A DNA stretch of 64,000 nucleotides from Pseudofrankia saprophytica (GCF_000235425.2 NZ_KI912266.1:3229671-3293670); one strand, 5' to 3'. Numbered from the stretch's first letter, positions 25,901-33,432 are shown. Program-made: numbers and translations. Notes: generated by a model not told the origin, from the letters alone.

Positions 25901-26070
25901 CGGAGTTTCCCGAGGAGAACCTGCCGGCGCAGCTCGCCGACGACATCGTCGCGAGTGCGAAGAGGGTGTGCCTCTGCTTCGAGCAGCAGATGCTCGCCGC
26001 GGACCCGCGTAAGTCCCCCAGAACCGCGCGGCGGATCCTCGCCCGCGTGCTCACGGAGTCGAGCATATGA
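22942..26070 (+). CDS. HerA/FtsK-superfamily ATPase with Cys-rich C-terminal region
   Basis: A 1042-aa protein. Residues 1-375 are an N-terminal region of unknown fold. The HerA-type ATPase core follows, with Walker A GVTGSGKSNT at about 393-402, VVEPTKTEYRALL after it, Walker B LLVIEEAHRLL at about 626-636 and a sensor region GVIAADQIPVQLAAGVMKNT. HerA proteins form hexameric rings that move DNA or, in relatives, substrates through membranes. The C-terminal region has two clusters with the same spacing C-x3-C-x6-C (C784/788/795 and C924/928/935) plus C968, C979, C1010 and C1012, suggesting zinc or an iron-sulphur cluster. The stop overlaps the next gene's ATG. No NurA nuclease lies beside it, unlike archaeal HerA. 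Confidence 0.85.
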   Translation: MTMPTGVTTDSVDYLQRMSVAPSLEVPFTVGDPDARRILRIRGVGRSDRDPRRPQPRELEEPWRARTADLITGLYGHRVPLAFEIDGTPAGVRVRLGTWSSTAPPTETQDRRRDVLAAVLAGLYSSTSAEEEPATVSSPLPAGPMHGGAPLGGFALGVPDPTGIQEQDGSAPIDRIIAALSGTTWSMLVLAHPLSEHGVARVRQQVLNELRAIATEAEAEGAPSPLAEHYVDLLKATLTHLGDGLATGAWRTGVYLLGDDQSYPRLAAAWRSVFSGVRSLPEPVRVHDLPEAVDLAQDWALPDQPGEPGPGLYRRPFELQSLLTTTQLAAYAHLPELETPGFMVETVARFDTAPADGRADGLPVGRIVQRGRELASEYRVSLASLTRHAFVAGVTGSGKSNTVLSLLAAADRAQVPFLVVEPTKTEYRALLAHPTIGPRLRVFTAGKLASPLLLNPFEVPTGTAVSEHLDLVRAAFTAAFGMWTPLPQILERCLHEVYTDRGWDLRTNENSRLRPGDETALAYPTLADLTAKVKDVIPTLGYEDRIAGDMRAALVTRLEGLRAGGKGAMLDVVRSLPCEELFGQPTVLELEALGDDGDKAFLAALILIRLAEYRRAQGQRPSLAHLLVIEEAHRLLANVQPTTSEESADPRGKAVETFSNLLSEIRAYGQGVIAADQIPVQLAAGVMKNTDLKIAHRIVSADDREAMGRAMVMDDDQIRALATLGVGEAAVFSTGEDAPMLVRIPLVKDRLTTTWPADGDVARHMAGWRQDAAMATLFLPRSFCADTCADAPEACAAARRMTGDDYVQRTIARVVLATIEESGALDRLWGDLAAVVSARRPPEMGEHELLRAVAGHGADWYAERRGAQGAWTYADTAQVEELLREMLLDKVDGGAGAATARRRAAFQAAARRLHQRTFAPYPVCEMVCAQDPPLCLYRSAVADVVASGRYQQSWLGADTADSADAGPCGPRRKQTWDVCQDAAYEITEFPEENLPAQLADDIVASAKRVCLCFEQQMLAADPRKSPRTARRILARVLTESSI

Positions 26071-26312
26071 GCACCGACAACCCGGGCGGCGGCACCTCCG
26101 ACGACGACAGTGATCGGCCTCGTACGGAGGACTATTCGGCGATCCTGAATTTTGGTTCGGGTGAGGGAGGCGGCACGCAGCCAGGTCCCCAGGATGATCA
26201 CAGCGGAGATTCATCCAAGAAAGAAGATGAGGAACTTGAGAAGAAGAGGCGAGAGAACAACGAGCAGCTGGAACGAGAGCTGAGGACGATGCTCAGGAGA
26301 CGGATCGGCTGA
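26067..26312 (+). CDS. Small charged protein, predicted coiled coil
   Basis: An 81-aa protein whose ATG overlaps the stop codon of the ATPase gene (ATGA), so translation is coupled. The first half is Gly/Asp/Ser-rich and disordered. The second half is a highly charged helix (KKEDEELEKKRRENNEQLER) likely to form a coiled coil. No family is recognised. Position between the ATPase and the toxin-like gene suggests an adaptor, chaperone or possible immunity protein, but nothing in the sequence proves any of these. Confidence 0.7.
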   Translation: MSTDNPGGGTSDDDSDRPRTEDYSAILNFGSGEGGGTQPGPQDDHSGDSSKKEDEELEKKRRENNEQLERELRTMLRRRIG

Positions 26313-26324
26313 GGCGAGGGCGCA

Positions 26325-28295
26325 GTGAGCGAGAGTCGGAGCGAGCAGGCCAGCTCATCGAGGACCGACACCGGGCAGAGCTCGGACTCGGCCTCTCGGT
26401 CCGAGCGCGGCGACCTCGGTTCTGCCGGCTTCTCCGCGGCGCAGGACGGCCCTCACGAGGGCGAGTCTCATGACGAGACGTACCGTGACGGGGCTGGAAC
26501 CGACACGGATTCCGGACCCGAACATGGGGCCCGGGATAGGTCCGACGGCGTCGCGGCCAACCGGGATACGGCCGCTGGGCAGCCGGCGTACGGCGGAGTC
26601 CCCGGCGGGGATGCCGCGAGCCGGTCCGAGCGCGGCGATCTGACCGGCGGCCCCGACGCGGCCAGCCACAGCGACGTCCAACCGGCCGGCGAGTCGAGTC
26701 AGCCAACGGACAGCAGCGGGCGGCCCGCGGCTCGTGATGCCGGGCAGTCGGCGTACGGCGCAGCTGCCGGTAGGGATGCCGCGAGCCGGTCCGAGCGCGG
26801 CGATCTGAACCGTACTTCCAACGCCGCCGACGCGTCCAACAAAGCCGCCCACGACAACCTGGGCCGCGGCCCCGCACCGTATAGCCAGAATGCGGCCGAC
26901 AAGACCGCCAAGCCGCACGGCACGAAGGATTTCCGGACGCGGCCAGCCAGCCCGAGCGAGCGGAAGCTGGAGGACGACCTGCGCAATGGCAGGGGGTCCC
27001 CCGAGGTGGCCGGCGCCTACTTCCGTTCGCACGGCTTCCCGCACCTCAAAGGCACGCCGACCTGGAACGAGTCGATCAAGAAGTGGATGTTCCCCGAACA
27101 GAAGATCGAGACGGCCCCTGGCAAGGGTGGCGGCCAACTGGCGGGTGGCGGTGCTGGTGGTGGCAGGTCTGCGGATGGTGGCGGTGCGAAGTCGTCGGAG
27201 AAGGCGCCCAGCGGGGCGAAGCCGTCCGATGGCAGTGCTGGTGGGGCGAAGTCGGGCGGCGGTGCGGGCGGGGTCGACCAGTCCGACGCCGACCGCGCGG
27301 CGGCCCGGCAGCGGGAAGCCGACGACCAGAAGCTGGCCGAGATGGGCACCTCCCGCGAGCAGATCAGGGACAAGGTGAACATGACGAACGGCGCGTTCAT
27401 GGAGAAGTACGGCCTTGGCGGCTGGTGGAAGTACCCGGCGACTGCCGTGCGCGACCTTCCGCCGGCCATGCTGCGCCGCATCCTGTCCGAGTCTGAGCAG
27501 GACAACACCCTGTACCTCCAGCCGAGCGGCCGTATCTCCACGAACGCCGTCGAGACGGCGAACAAGGTCGCGGAATACCAGCCGCCCGACAGCGCGCTCG
27601 GCGGCGTCGTGCGCGGCACGGCCCTCCTGGCTGGCGCCTCGGCCGAGGACGCCGAGAGGCTGGGCCGGTTGGCGGACGGCGTGTCCGTGCTCGTGGAGCT
27701 TGGGATGGCGTACGCCGCCCGGAAGGTCCGCGCCGGCCAGGCCGAGGGCGGCTCCGGGGGTCCTGGCGGCCGAGGCGTGGGCGACGACTTCAATGCCTCG
27801 CCGCGCTCCGACGGGACCGGCTCGGCGGGCAAGGACAGCGGCCCGCGCGCCCGCGTGGAGCGGGACTTCCGCGCCGATTTCGTCAACTACCGCGTCGCCG
27901 GCGCCAGGCAGGACTTCGAACGGATCGACTCCGAGACACCGCAGCGTTATCAGGTCTACGAGATCCGCGACGCCCAGGGCGGGAGCGTCTACGTGGGCAT
28001 CGTCGGTGGAAGAACGGCGCCCCGGGACGCCGTCGACCGCCTCCAGGAGCACCTGCAGACCAAGCCTGGCGAGTTCATCGGCACCGCCGCCACCATCCAC
28101 GTCCTGGGTACCAACCTGGACGAACGCCTGGCCCGCGCCCTCGAATACGATCTCATTAAAGAGAAGGCGCCGGCCTGGAACTCCCCCCAAGACCCGATGT
28201 CGTATGAGCGGAAATATGGCGATAAACCCGAGCCAGCCGAGGTCCGCGCCGCGAACAACACCCACCTTAATTTCACCATCACCATCACCCGGTAG
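26325..28295 (+). CDS. Large disordered protein with C-terminal GIY-YIG-like nuclease domain
   Basis: A 656-aa protein starting at GTG 26325, 12 bases after the upstream stop. Residues 1-200 are low-complexity with three copies of ASRSERGDL (about 23, 98 and 153). A middle part holds GTPTWNESIKKWMFPEQ and a Gly/Ser/Lys-rich linker. Residues 345-470 contain ordered helices (DLPPAMLRRILSESEQDNTL). The last 115 residues (QVYEIRDAQGGSVYVGIVGG, LQEHLQTKPGEF, ARALEYDLIKEKAPAWNSP) resemble a GIY-YIG nuclease with the Glu in EYDLI. Modular N-terminal linker plus C-terminal nuclease is the plan of polymorphic toxins. No secretion signal is seen. No immunity gene follows; IS debris begins 59 bases downstream. 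Confidence 0.75.
   Translation: MSESRSEQASSSRTDTGQSSDSASRSERGDLGSAGFSAAQDGPHEGESHDETYRDGAGTDTDSGPEHGARDRSDGVAANRDTAAGQPAYGGVPGGDAASRSERGDLTGGPDAASHSDVQPAGESSQPTDSSGRPAARDAGQSAYGAAAGRDAASRSERGDLNRTSNAADASNKAAHDNLGRGPAPYSQNAADKTAKPHGTKDFRTRPASPSERKLEDDLRNGRGSPEVAGAYFRSHGFPHLKGTPTWNESIKKWMFPEQKIETAPGKGGGQLAGGGAGGGRSADGGGAKSSEKAPSGAKPSDGSAGGAKSGGGAGGVDQSDADRAAARQREADDQKLAEMGTSREQIRDKVNMTNGAFMEKYGLGGWWKYPATAVRDLPPAMLRRILSESEQDNTLYLQPSGRISTNAVETANKVAEYQPPDSALGGVVRGTALLAGASAEDAERLGRLADGVSVLVELGMAYAARKVRAGQAEGGSGGPGGRGVGDDFNASPRSDGTGSAGKDSGPRARVERDFRADFVNYRVAGARQDFERIDSETPQRYQVYEIRDAQGGSVYVGIVGGRTAPRDAVDRLQEHLQTKPGEFIGTAATIHVLGTNLDERLARALEYDLIKEKAPAWNSPQDPMSYERKYGDKPEPAEVRAANNTHLNFTITITR
26608..26808 (+). 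repeat. Two identical 36-bp direct repeats in the toxin-like gene
   Basis: The bases at 26608-26643 are repeated exactly at 26773-26808 and encode GDAASRSERGDL- and RDAASRSERGDL-type segments. A third, diverged copy lies near 26393. Such in-frame repeats allow length change by recombination in the disordered region. Confidence 0.8.
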
Positions 28296-28353
28296 GAGTC
28301 TGCTGCGGCCGGCTTTCAGCTTCCGCCTTGGTCGGGCCTGTAGGAACAACAGC

Positions 28354-28543
28354 GGGCGCTGTTGCATGGGCCGATGTCGTGGTCCATCTCGGTGGTCGAG
28401 GCATGATCGAGTGGTGTCTCGTTGCCGCTCGCCCGCCGATGCCGGTGTCGGAGTTCGCCGGGTTCCGGTTCCCGCTCGAGGTGATCGTGCTCTGCGTGCG
28501 CTGGTATCTGCGGTTCGCGCTGTCATACCGGGATGTCGAGAAG
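28354..28543 (+). pseudogene. IS6-family transposase, N-terminal fragment
   Basis: A terminal repeat GGGCGCTGTTGCATGG at 28354 is followed by codons from about 28403 for PVSEFAGFRFPLEVIVLCV and RWYLRFALSYRDVE, the start of the IS6 transposase seen complete at 10679. The frame breaks at 28543, where another IS end begins. The catalytic core is missing. Confidence 0.85.
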
Positions 28544-28544
28544 C

Positions 28545-29195
28545 GGCGCTGTTGCAGCGAGCTGGTCCTGTACCTGCCGAAAAGTACGTCCGGGCAGGTC
28601 GGGCGGCGTGTTCGTACTCGTGCAGGATGCCGCCGAGGCGGTCGCGTCGGCGGATGTCGAGGTGGGCGAGCCGGTCCGGGTCGGTGACCGGTTCGGGCAG
28701 CGGTTGGAGTGGCCTGGCATCGGCGATGCCCTGATGTGACCGATGATCGTTGTAGAACGCCTCGTATGCGCGGAGAGCATGCAGGAGGTAGTGCTGGTTC
28801 CAGATCAAGGTTCGGTCGAGGAGCTCCCGGCGGCAGGTTCCTACCCACCTTTCCATGATCGCGTTCATGTGTGAGGCTCGGACGCCGCTGCGCACGACCG
28901 TGATCCCGGTGTCGGCGAGGATCGCGTCGAACAACGCCGGGTATTTGCCGTCCCGGTCGCGGATGAAGTAGCGGGCGGCGGAGCCGGCGTCGTGGAGGTC
29001 CATGGCGAGGTTACGGGCGGCCTGGGTCACCCACGCCCCGGTGAGGCGCGCGGTGGCGCCGAGGATCCGGATGCCTCGGGTGGCGTGTTCGATCACGGCG
29101 AGGAGGTAGAGACGCGTCCCGGTCAGGGTCACGGTCTCGAGGAAGTCGGCGGCGAGCGGGCCGTGGGCCTGGGAGCGTAGGAAGCCACGGAGGTC
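28545..29195 (-). pseudogene. Integrase-core transposase, truncated at both ends
   Basis: The minus-strand frame carries a complete rve-type DDE core: Asp in AADFLETVTLTG, Asp in YFIRDRDGKYPALFDAI and Glu in HMNAIMERWV (D-35-E spacing), then DRTLIWNQHYLLHALRAYE and the C-terminal HEYEHAA. The N-terminal helix-turn-helix part is missing; the frame is cut at about 29195, directly before the P450 gene. At the usual stop position after HEYEHAA there is CGA instead of TGA, so the frame reads on. An IS-type terminal repeat GGCGCTGTTGCAGCGAGC lies at 28545. It is not functional. Confidence 0.8.
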
Positions 29196-29203
29196 GTTCT
29201 ACG

Positions 29204-30424
29204 GTGGGCTCCCACCGTGGCGGGCGTGGAGGGGGACCACGATTGGAGATTGACTTCGCCGATCCGGGGTTTCTGCGGGATCCGTACCCGACGCTCGCCC
29301 GGCTGCGGGAGCGCGCCCCGGTGAGCTGGCACGCCGGCACGGGCCGGTGGCTGGCGGCGAGCCACGCCGCGGTCGGCGCGGTGCTGCGCGACCGCCGCCT
29401 GGGCCGGCTCTGGCAGGACAAGGAGCCTGCGGCTTTCTTCGCGCCCTTCAACCTGCTGCACCGCAACCAGATGATGGAGAACGAGCCGCCGGCGCATACC
29501 CGGCTGCGGTCGCTGGTCGCGCAGGCGTTCAGCCGCGGCCACGTCGAACGCCTGCGCCCGGCGGTGGCGGCCGAGGCCACGGCGCTGCTGGCCGCGGCCG
29601 GTCCCGACTTCGACCTGCTCGCCGACGTCGCCGAGCCGCTCGCCGTCACGGTCATCGCCGAACTGCTCGGCGTACCCCGCGCCGACCGGCACCGGCTGCG
29701 GCCGTGGTCGGCCGCGATCGTGCGGATGTATGAGGTGGCGCCGTCACCCGCTGCCGAGGCCGCGGCGGTCACGGCCGCGGGCGAGTTCGCCGGCTACCTG
29801 CGCCGGCTCGCCGCGCGCCGTCGCGACGACCCGCGCGACGACCTGATCAGCCACCTGGTGGCCGCGCGCGACGGCACCGACCGTCTGTCCGCCGACGAGC
29901 TGGTCGCCTCGGCGATCCTGCTGCTCAACGCCGGCCATGAGGCCTCGGTGAACGCACTCGGCGGCGGAGTGGTGGCCCTGCTGCGGCATCCAGACCAGCT
30001 GGCCAGGCTGCGCGCCGACCGTACGCTCATCCCGGCCGCGGTCGAGGAGATGATCCGCTACGACCCGCCGCTGCACCTGTTCATCCGCACCGCCACCGCG
30101 GACGTCACGGTCGCCGGCGTCACGATCCCGGCCGGGGCCGAGGTGGCCGCGCTGCTCGGTGCCGCCAACCGCGACCCGGCGGTCTTCGCCGACCCGGACT
30201 CCTTCGACGCGGGCCGCGACCCCAACCCCCACGTGGGCTTCGGTGCCGGCCTGCACTTCTGCCTCGGCGCACCGCTGGCCCGCATCGAGTTGCAGACAGC
30301 CCTGGCCGCGCTCCTCGACCACGCCCCGACCTGGACGCTGGCCGCCGAACCGGTCCAACGCCCCACCTTCGTCCTGCGCGGCTACACCGCCGTCCTGTTG
30401 ACTCAGCCACCACCACATACCTGA
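29204..30424 (+). CDS. Cytochrome P450
   Basis: A soluble bacterial cytochrome P450 of about 393-406 residues. The I-helix ILLLNAGHEASVNALGGG, the ExxR motif in VEEMIRYDPPLH and the haem-binding loop FGAGLHFCLGAPLARIE with its Cys are all present, so it should be catalytically competent with a ferredoxin partner that is not encoded nearby. The I-helix has GHEAS instead of the more usual G-x-[DE]-T, which often goes with altered oxygen activation. A GTG at 29204 opens the frame, but TTG 29243 with GGAGGGGG before it gives the family-typical start LEIDFADPGFLRDPYPTLA. A truncated transposase abuts its 5' end and may have removed the native promoter. Confidence 0.93.
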   Translation: MGSHRGGRGGGPRLEIDFADPGFLRDPYPTLARLRERAPVSWHAGTGRWLAASHAAVGAVLRDRRLGRLWQDKEPAAFFAPFNLLHRNQMMENEPPAHTRLRSLVAQAFSRGHVERLRPAVAAEATALLAAAGPDFDLLADVAEPLAVTVIAELLGVPRADRHRLRPWSAAIVRMYEVAPSPAAEAAAVTAAGEFAGYLRRLAARRRDDPRDDLISHLVAARDGTDRLSADELVASAILLLNAGHEASVNALGGGVVALLRHPDQLARLRADRTLIPAAVEEMIRYDPPLHLFIRTATADVTVAGVTIPAGAEVAALLGAANRDPAVFADPDSFDAGRDPNPHVGFGAGLHFCLGAPLARIELQTALAALLDHAPTWTLAAEPVQRPTFVLRGYTAVLLTQPPPHT

Positions 30425-30466
30425 ACCACCTGGCTGTCCCGGTCAGGCATCCCGGAGACCTTCCTT

Positions 30467-30508
30467 GTGGCGTTCCCCGCCAGCGGGTCCTCTTCAGGGG
30501 AACGCCAC
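30467..30508. terminator. Inverted repeat downstream of the P450 gene
   Basis: Perfect 12-bp arms GTGGCGTTCCCC and GGGGAACGCCAC separated by 18 bases, 42 bases after the P450 stop. Likely a terminator hairpin, or an end of the ISL3 remnant that follows. Confidence 0.5.
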
Positions 30509-30639
30509 GACCCGCGCGAATTCTCACGAGATGGTGATCGGCTCCGCCGAGTCGGACGGCCGCCGCCGCATGATGCCTGGCTCGGCACCGTGGCTCGCTT
30601 GCGTCGACCCACACCGGCCACCCGACCAGCCGCTCACAG

Positions 30640-30885
30640 ATCGGCAACGCCCTGACCAGGTTCTTCAGCCACTGCGCCACCGTCGGCGAGAACGTTCCCG
30701 AGATCGTCGCACTCGCCGAGACCGTCTCCACCTGGCGCGAGGAGATCGCCAACACCGTCCTGCGCGGCCTGCCAAACGCCACCACCGAGGGCGTCGACCG
30801 GCTGATCAAACTGGTCTACCGCCAAGCGTTCGGCCTCACGTACGTCACCAACCAGCAATGCCGCGCCCGCTACATCGCCTCCCGG
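30640..30885 (+). pseudogene. ISL3-family transposase, C-terminal fragment
   Basis: The frame reads ETVSTWREEIANTVLRGLPN, TTEGVDRLIKLVYRQAFGLT and QQCRARYIAS, the conserved end of ISL3 (IS204/IS1001/IS1165) transposases (N-x-x-x-EG-x-N-x-x-IK). The upstream catalytic part and the element ends are missing. Confidence 0.7.
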
Positions 30886-30989
30886 AGTAGTCGCCCACTC
30901 TGGCTACACACCGTTACAACCGTCGGGCACGTCGAGTGACCACCTGATAGCGACTTCTACCGAACTGCGAAGAGCCACACACCCCCTTG

Positions 30990-31019
30990 CCCAATGGTCA
31001 AGAAACGTTGACCATTGGG
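30990..31019. promoter_or_regulatory. Operator abutting the ArsR-type gene start
   Basis: Perfect 12-bp inverted repeat CCCAATGGTCAA - 6 bases - TTGACCATTGGG, ending two bases before the ATG at 31022. The arms contain TTGACC, which could be the -35 element. Such placement suggests autorepression and possibly a leaderless or very short-leader transcript. Confidence 0.75.
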
Positions 31020-31021
31020 GT

Positions 31022-31561
31022 ATGCCTACCGATGATCCTTCCGAGACGTTCCACGTCACCACTGACGAGCAGCTACGCGCCGTTTCCAACCTCACGCGTC
31101 ACCGGATCATGGCCGTGCTCCGCTTCGAGCCCGCGACGATCACACAGATCGCCGAGCGAGTGGGCCTCGCGAAGGGGAGTTCCAGCTACCACGTACGGCT
31201 GCTCGAACGGGCCGGCCTGGTGAAGGTGGTACGAACGCGGAAGGTCCGAGGGGTCACCGAGCGGTACTACGCGATGGCCGCGCGGGCGATCGTGCTGCCG
31301 GATCCGGGCGAGGGAGGGCCGGATGTGCTGATGCGGCATGCGGTGGCGGACCTCGAGGCAGCGCCGGTGGACGGCGCGCGGCACGTACGGATGGCGCATC
31401 TGCGCCTCACCGACGAGCAGTTCGCGCAGCTGGGGGCGCGGCTGGAGGCACTGGCGGACGAGTACCGGGAGCTGTCCGATCCGTCGCTGCCGGACGCGTC
31501 GCTCGTCTTCGCGCTGTTCCACCCGGCACCGCGCGCGCAGGCCGAAGGGGACGCCAAGTGA
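31022..31561 (+). CDS. ArsR-type winged-helix transcriptional regulator
   Basis: A 179-aa regulator with an ArsR-like helix-turn-helix (VSNLTRHRIMAVLRFEPATI, then RVGLAKGSSSYHVRLLERAG and the wing VRTRKVRGVTERYYAM). The C-terminal 90 residues form a helical effector or dimerisation part without the Cys motifs of metal sensors, so a drug-like or lipid ligand is more likely. It overlaps the MFS gene by four bases (GTGA), so both are expressed together. The inverted repeat just before its ATG is the probable binding site. No clear Shine-Dalgarno sequence is seen. Confidence 0.88.
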   Translation: MPTDDPSETFHVTTDEQLRAVSNLTRHRIMAVLRFEPATITQIAERVGLAKGSSSYHVRLLERAGLVKVVRTRKVRGVTERYYAMAARAIVLPDPGEGGPDVLMRHAVADLEAAPVDGARHVRMAHLRLTDEQFAQLGARLEALADEYRELSDPSLPDASLVFALFHPAPRAQAEGDAK

Positions 31562-32844
31562 CCTCAGACAGTCGGAAGTTGCCGACGGGGTTCGGACGGC
31601 TGTGGTCTGCGCAGACGGTGTCCTCGCTCGGTGACGGGGTGTCGCATGCCGCGCTGCCGCTGCTCGCGTTGATGCTGACGCGGGATCCGATGGCGCTCGC
31701 CGTCGTCACGGCCGCCGGAACGCTGCCGTGGCTGCTCTTCGGGGTGCTCGGCGGTGCGCTGGTGGACCGCTGGGACCGTCGGCGCACGATGTGGGGCATG
31801 GACGCGGCGCGCGCTGTGCTGCTCGCGATACCGGCGGCAGCGGCCGCGCTCGACGTGCTGAGCATTCCGCTGCTCGCGGCCGTCGCCTTCCTGCTCGGTC
31901 TCGGCGGACTCTTCTTTGACACGGCCGCCACGGCCTATCTGCCGGATCTGCTCGGCCGCGACCCCACGCTCCTGCAGCGCGCCAACTCTCGCCTGCGCGG
32001 CACCCAGACCGCCGCGTCCGGCTTCGCGGGGCCACCTGCGGGCAGTGCCCTGCTCGCGCTCGGGCAGGCGGTTCCGCTGCTCGCCGACGCGGTGTCGTTC
32101 GCCGTCTCCGCGCTGCTCGTACGGTCGCTGCCTGCCGCGCCCCGGCCCGTACCGCAGGCTCGTGAGTCGCTGCTGCGGCAGGCGCGGGCTGGCGCCTCGT
32201 ACGTATTCCGGGACAAGTTGCTGCTCGGGCTCGCGCTGCGTCCGGCGGTCGGCAACATCGCCTTCCTCGCCGTGGAGACCGTACTCGCCCTCTTCGCGCA
32301 CGATCGTCTCGGCATCGACACCTTCGGCTTCGGCCTGCTCCTCACGGCAGAGGCCACCGGCGGTCTGTTCGGCGCGGGCATCGCCTCCTTCCTCGGCCGA
32401 CGGCTCGGCACCGGCGCCGCGCTTACCTGCACGGCGGCAGCCGAGGGACTCGCCATCCTGGGCCTTGCCGCCGCCCCGAACCCGTACATCGCCGGCCTCG
32501 CCCTTGCCGTCTGTGGAGCGGGCATGGGCGCCACGATGGTGCTCGGCCCCTCCCTCCGACAGGCGATCGTCCCCGCCCACCTGATGGGCCGGGTCGCCTC
32601 CACCTCCCGCATGCTCGCCCTGTGCGCGGCCCCGTTCGGCGCCTTCCTCGGCGGCTGGCTGGCCACCACCTACGACGTACGCACCCCGCTCTACACCGCC
32701 GCCGGCCTCCTCCTCGCCATGACCGCCGTCACGTCGACCATGACCAACAACCGCCGGGTTGAGGCGGCGCTGGGTGCCGCCGCCCCGGCCGATGATCCAG
32801 ATCACCCGGAATCCTTGGATCCCGTTCTGGAGGGTGCCATCTAG
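31558..32844 (+). CDS. MFS transporter, probable drug exporter
   Basis: A 428-aa major facilitator protein with about 11-12 membrane segments. Typical motifs are ALPLLALMLTRDPMALAVVT near the start and the loop GGALVDRWDRRRTMWGMD, which is the conserved motif A between helices 2 and 3. It resembles MFS exporters of the enterobactin/macrolide type. Co-expression with the upstream ArsR-type regulator suggests ligand-induced efflux. The C-terminal tail after the last helix (AALGAAAPADDPDHPES) may have been altered because an IS6 remnant begins about 20 bases downstream. Confidence 0.9.
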   Translation: MTSDSRKLPTGFGRLWSAQTVSSLGDGVSHAALPLLALMLTRDPMALAVVTAAGTLPWLLFGVLGGALVDRWDRRRTMWGMDAARAVLLAIPAAAAALDVLSIPLLAAVAFLLGLGGLFFDTAATAYLPDLLGRDPTLLQRANSRLRGTQTAASGFAGPPAGSALLALGQAVPLLADAVSFAVSALLVRSLPAAPRPVPQARESLLRQARAGASYVFRDKLLLGLALRPAVGNIAFLAVETVLALFAHDRLGIDTFGFGLLLTAEATGGLFGAGIASFLGRRLGTGAALTCTAAAEGLAILGLAAAPNPYIAGLALAVCGAGMGATMVLGPSLRQAIVPAHLMGRVASTSRMLALCAAPFGAFLGGWLATTYDVRTPLYTAAGLLLAMTAVTSTMTNNRRVEAALGAAAPADDPDHPESLDPVLEGAI

Positions 32845-32863
32845 GGCTCCGCGAGGTCGTTGA

Positions 32864-33432
32864 GGGCGCTGTCGCGTTCGGCCGTCGACGTGGTGGGCGG
32901 CGGGGAGCTGTTCATCGAGGGCCCGTGGGTGGGCCGCGGCCCGGTCGGTGGTCACCTCGACCGGTCGGCGGCCGTGAGACAGCGCCCGGGTGAAGAACCG
33001 CGGCGCCGCTGCCAGGTCCCGCTTCTCGGAGGCGAGCACGTCGATGACCTGGCCGAACTGGTCGATGGCCCTGTGGAGGTATGTCCACCGTCCGGCGACC
33101 TTCACGTTGGTCTCATCGCAGAACCACCTGTCACCAGGGCTGTGGCGGCAGGGCCGGGCCGCGTCGATCAGCAGCGGAGTGAACCGCTGCACCCAGCGGA
33201 AGATCGTGACGTGGTCGACCTCGAGGCCACGCTCGGCCAGCAACTCCTCGAGATCCCGGTCCGACAGCGCGTACCGCAGATACCACCGGACGCCCAGCAC
33301 GATCACCTCAGGAGAGAAGCGGAACCCCGCGAACTCCGAGACCGCGACCGGTGGACGAGGGCGGCGAAGCATCACTCGATCATGCCTCGACTACCGATCC
33401 GAGCCGCGGCCCCAACCGTGCAACAGTGCCAC
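32864..33432 (-). pseudogene. IS6-family element with internally deleted transposase
   Basis: The minus-strand frame from 33375 matches the IS6 transposase (ELLAERGLEVDHVTIFRWV, CDETNVKVAGRWTYLHRAI, VEVTTDRAAAHPRALDEQL) up to HHVD near 32880. There it jumps to a terminal-repeat-like sequence (GGCGCTGTCGCGTTCGG at 32864). The catalytic Glu region is missing. The other terminal repeat (GCAACAGTGCC) is at about 33420-33430. This is a non-autonomous deletion derivative. Confidence 0.85.

Noticed and set aside
24298-26214. A 638-codon minus-strand open frame within the HerA-like gene
   Set aside because: Antisense shadow of a strongly biased coding frame; no ribosome site or domain.
26355-29132. 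A 925-codon minus-strand open frame opposite the toxin-like gene
   Set aside because: Only its first 190 residues are protein-like (the integrase-core transposase). The rest is a shadow of the plus-strand gene, open because of high GC and a lost stop codon.
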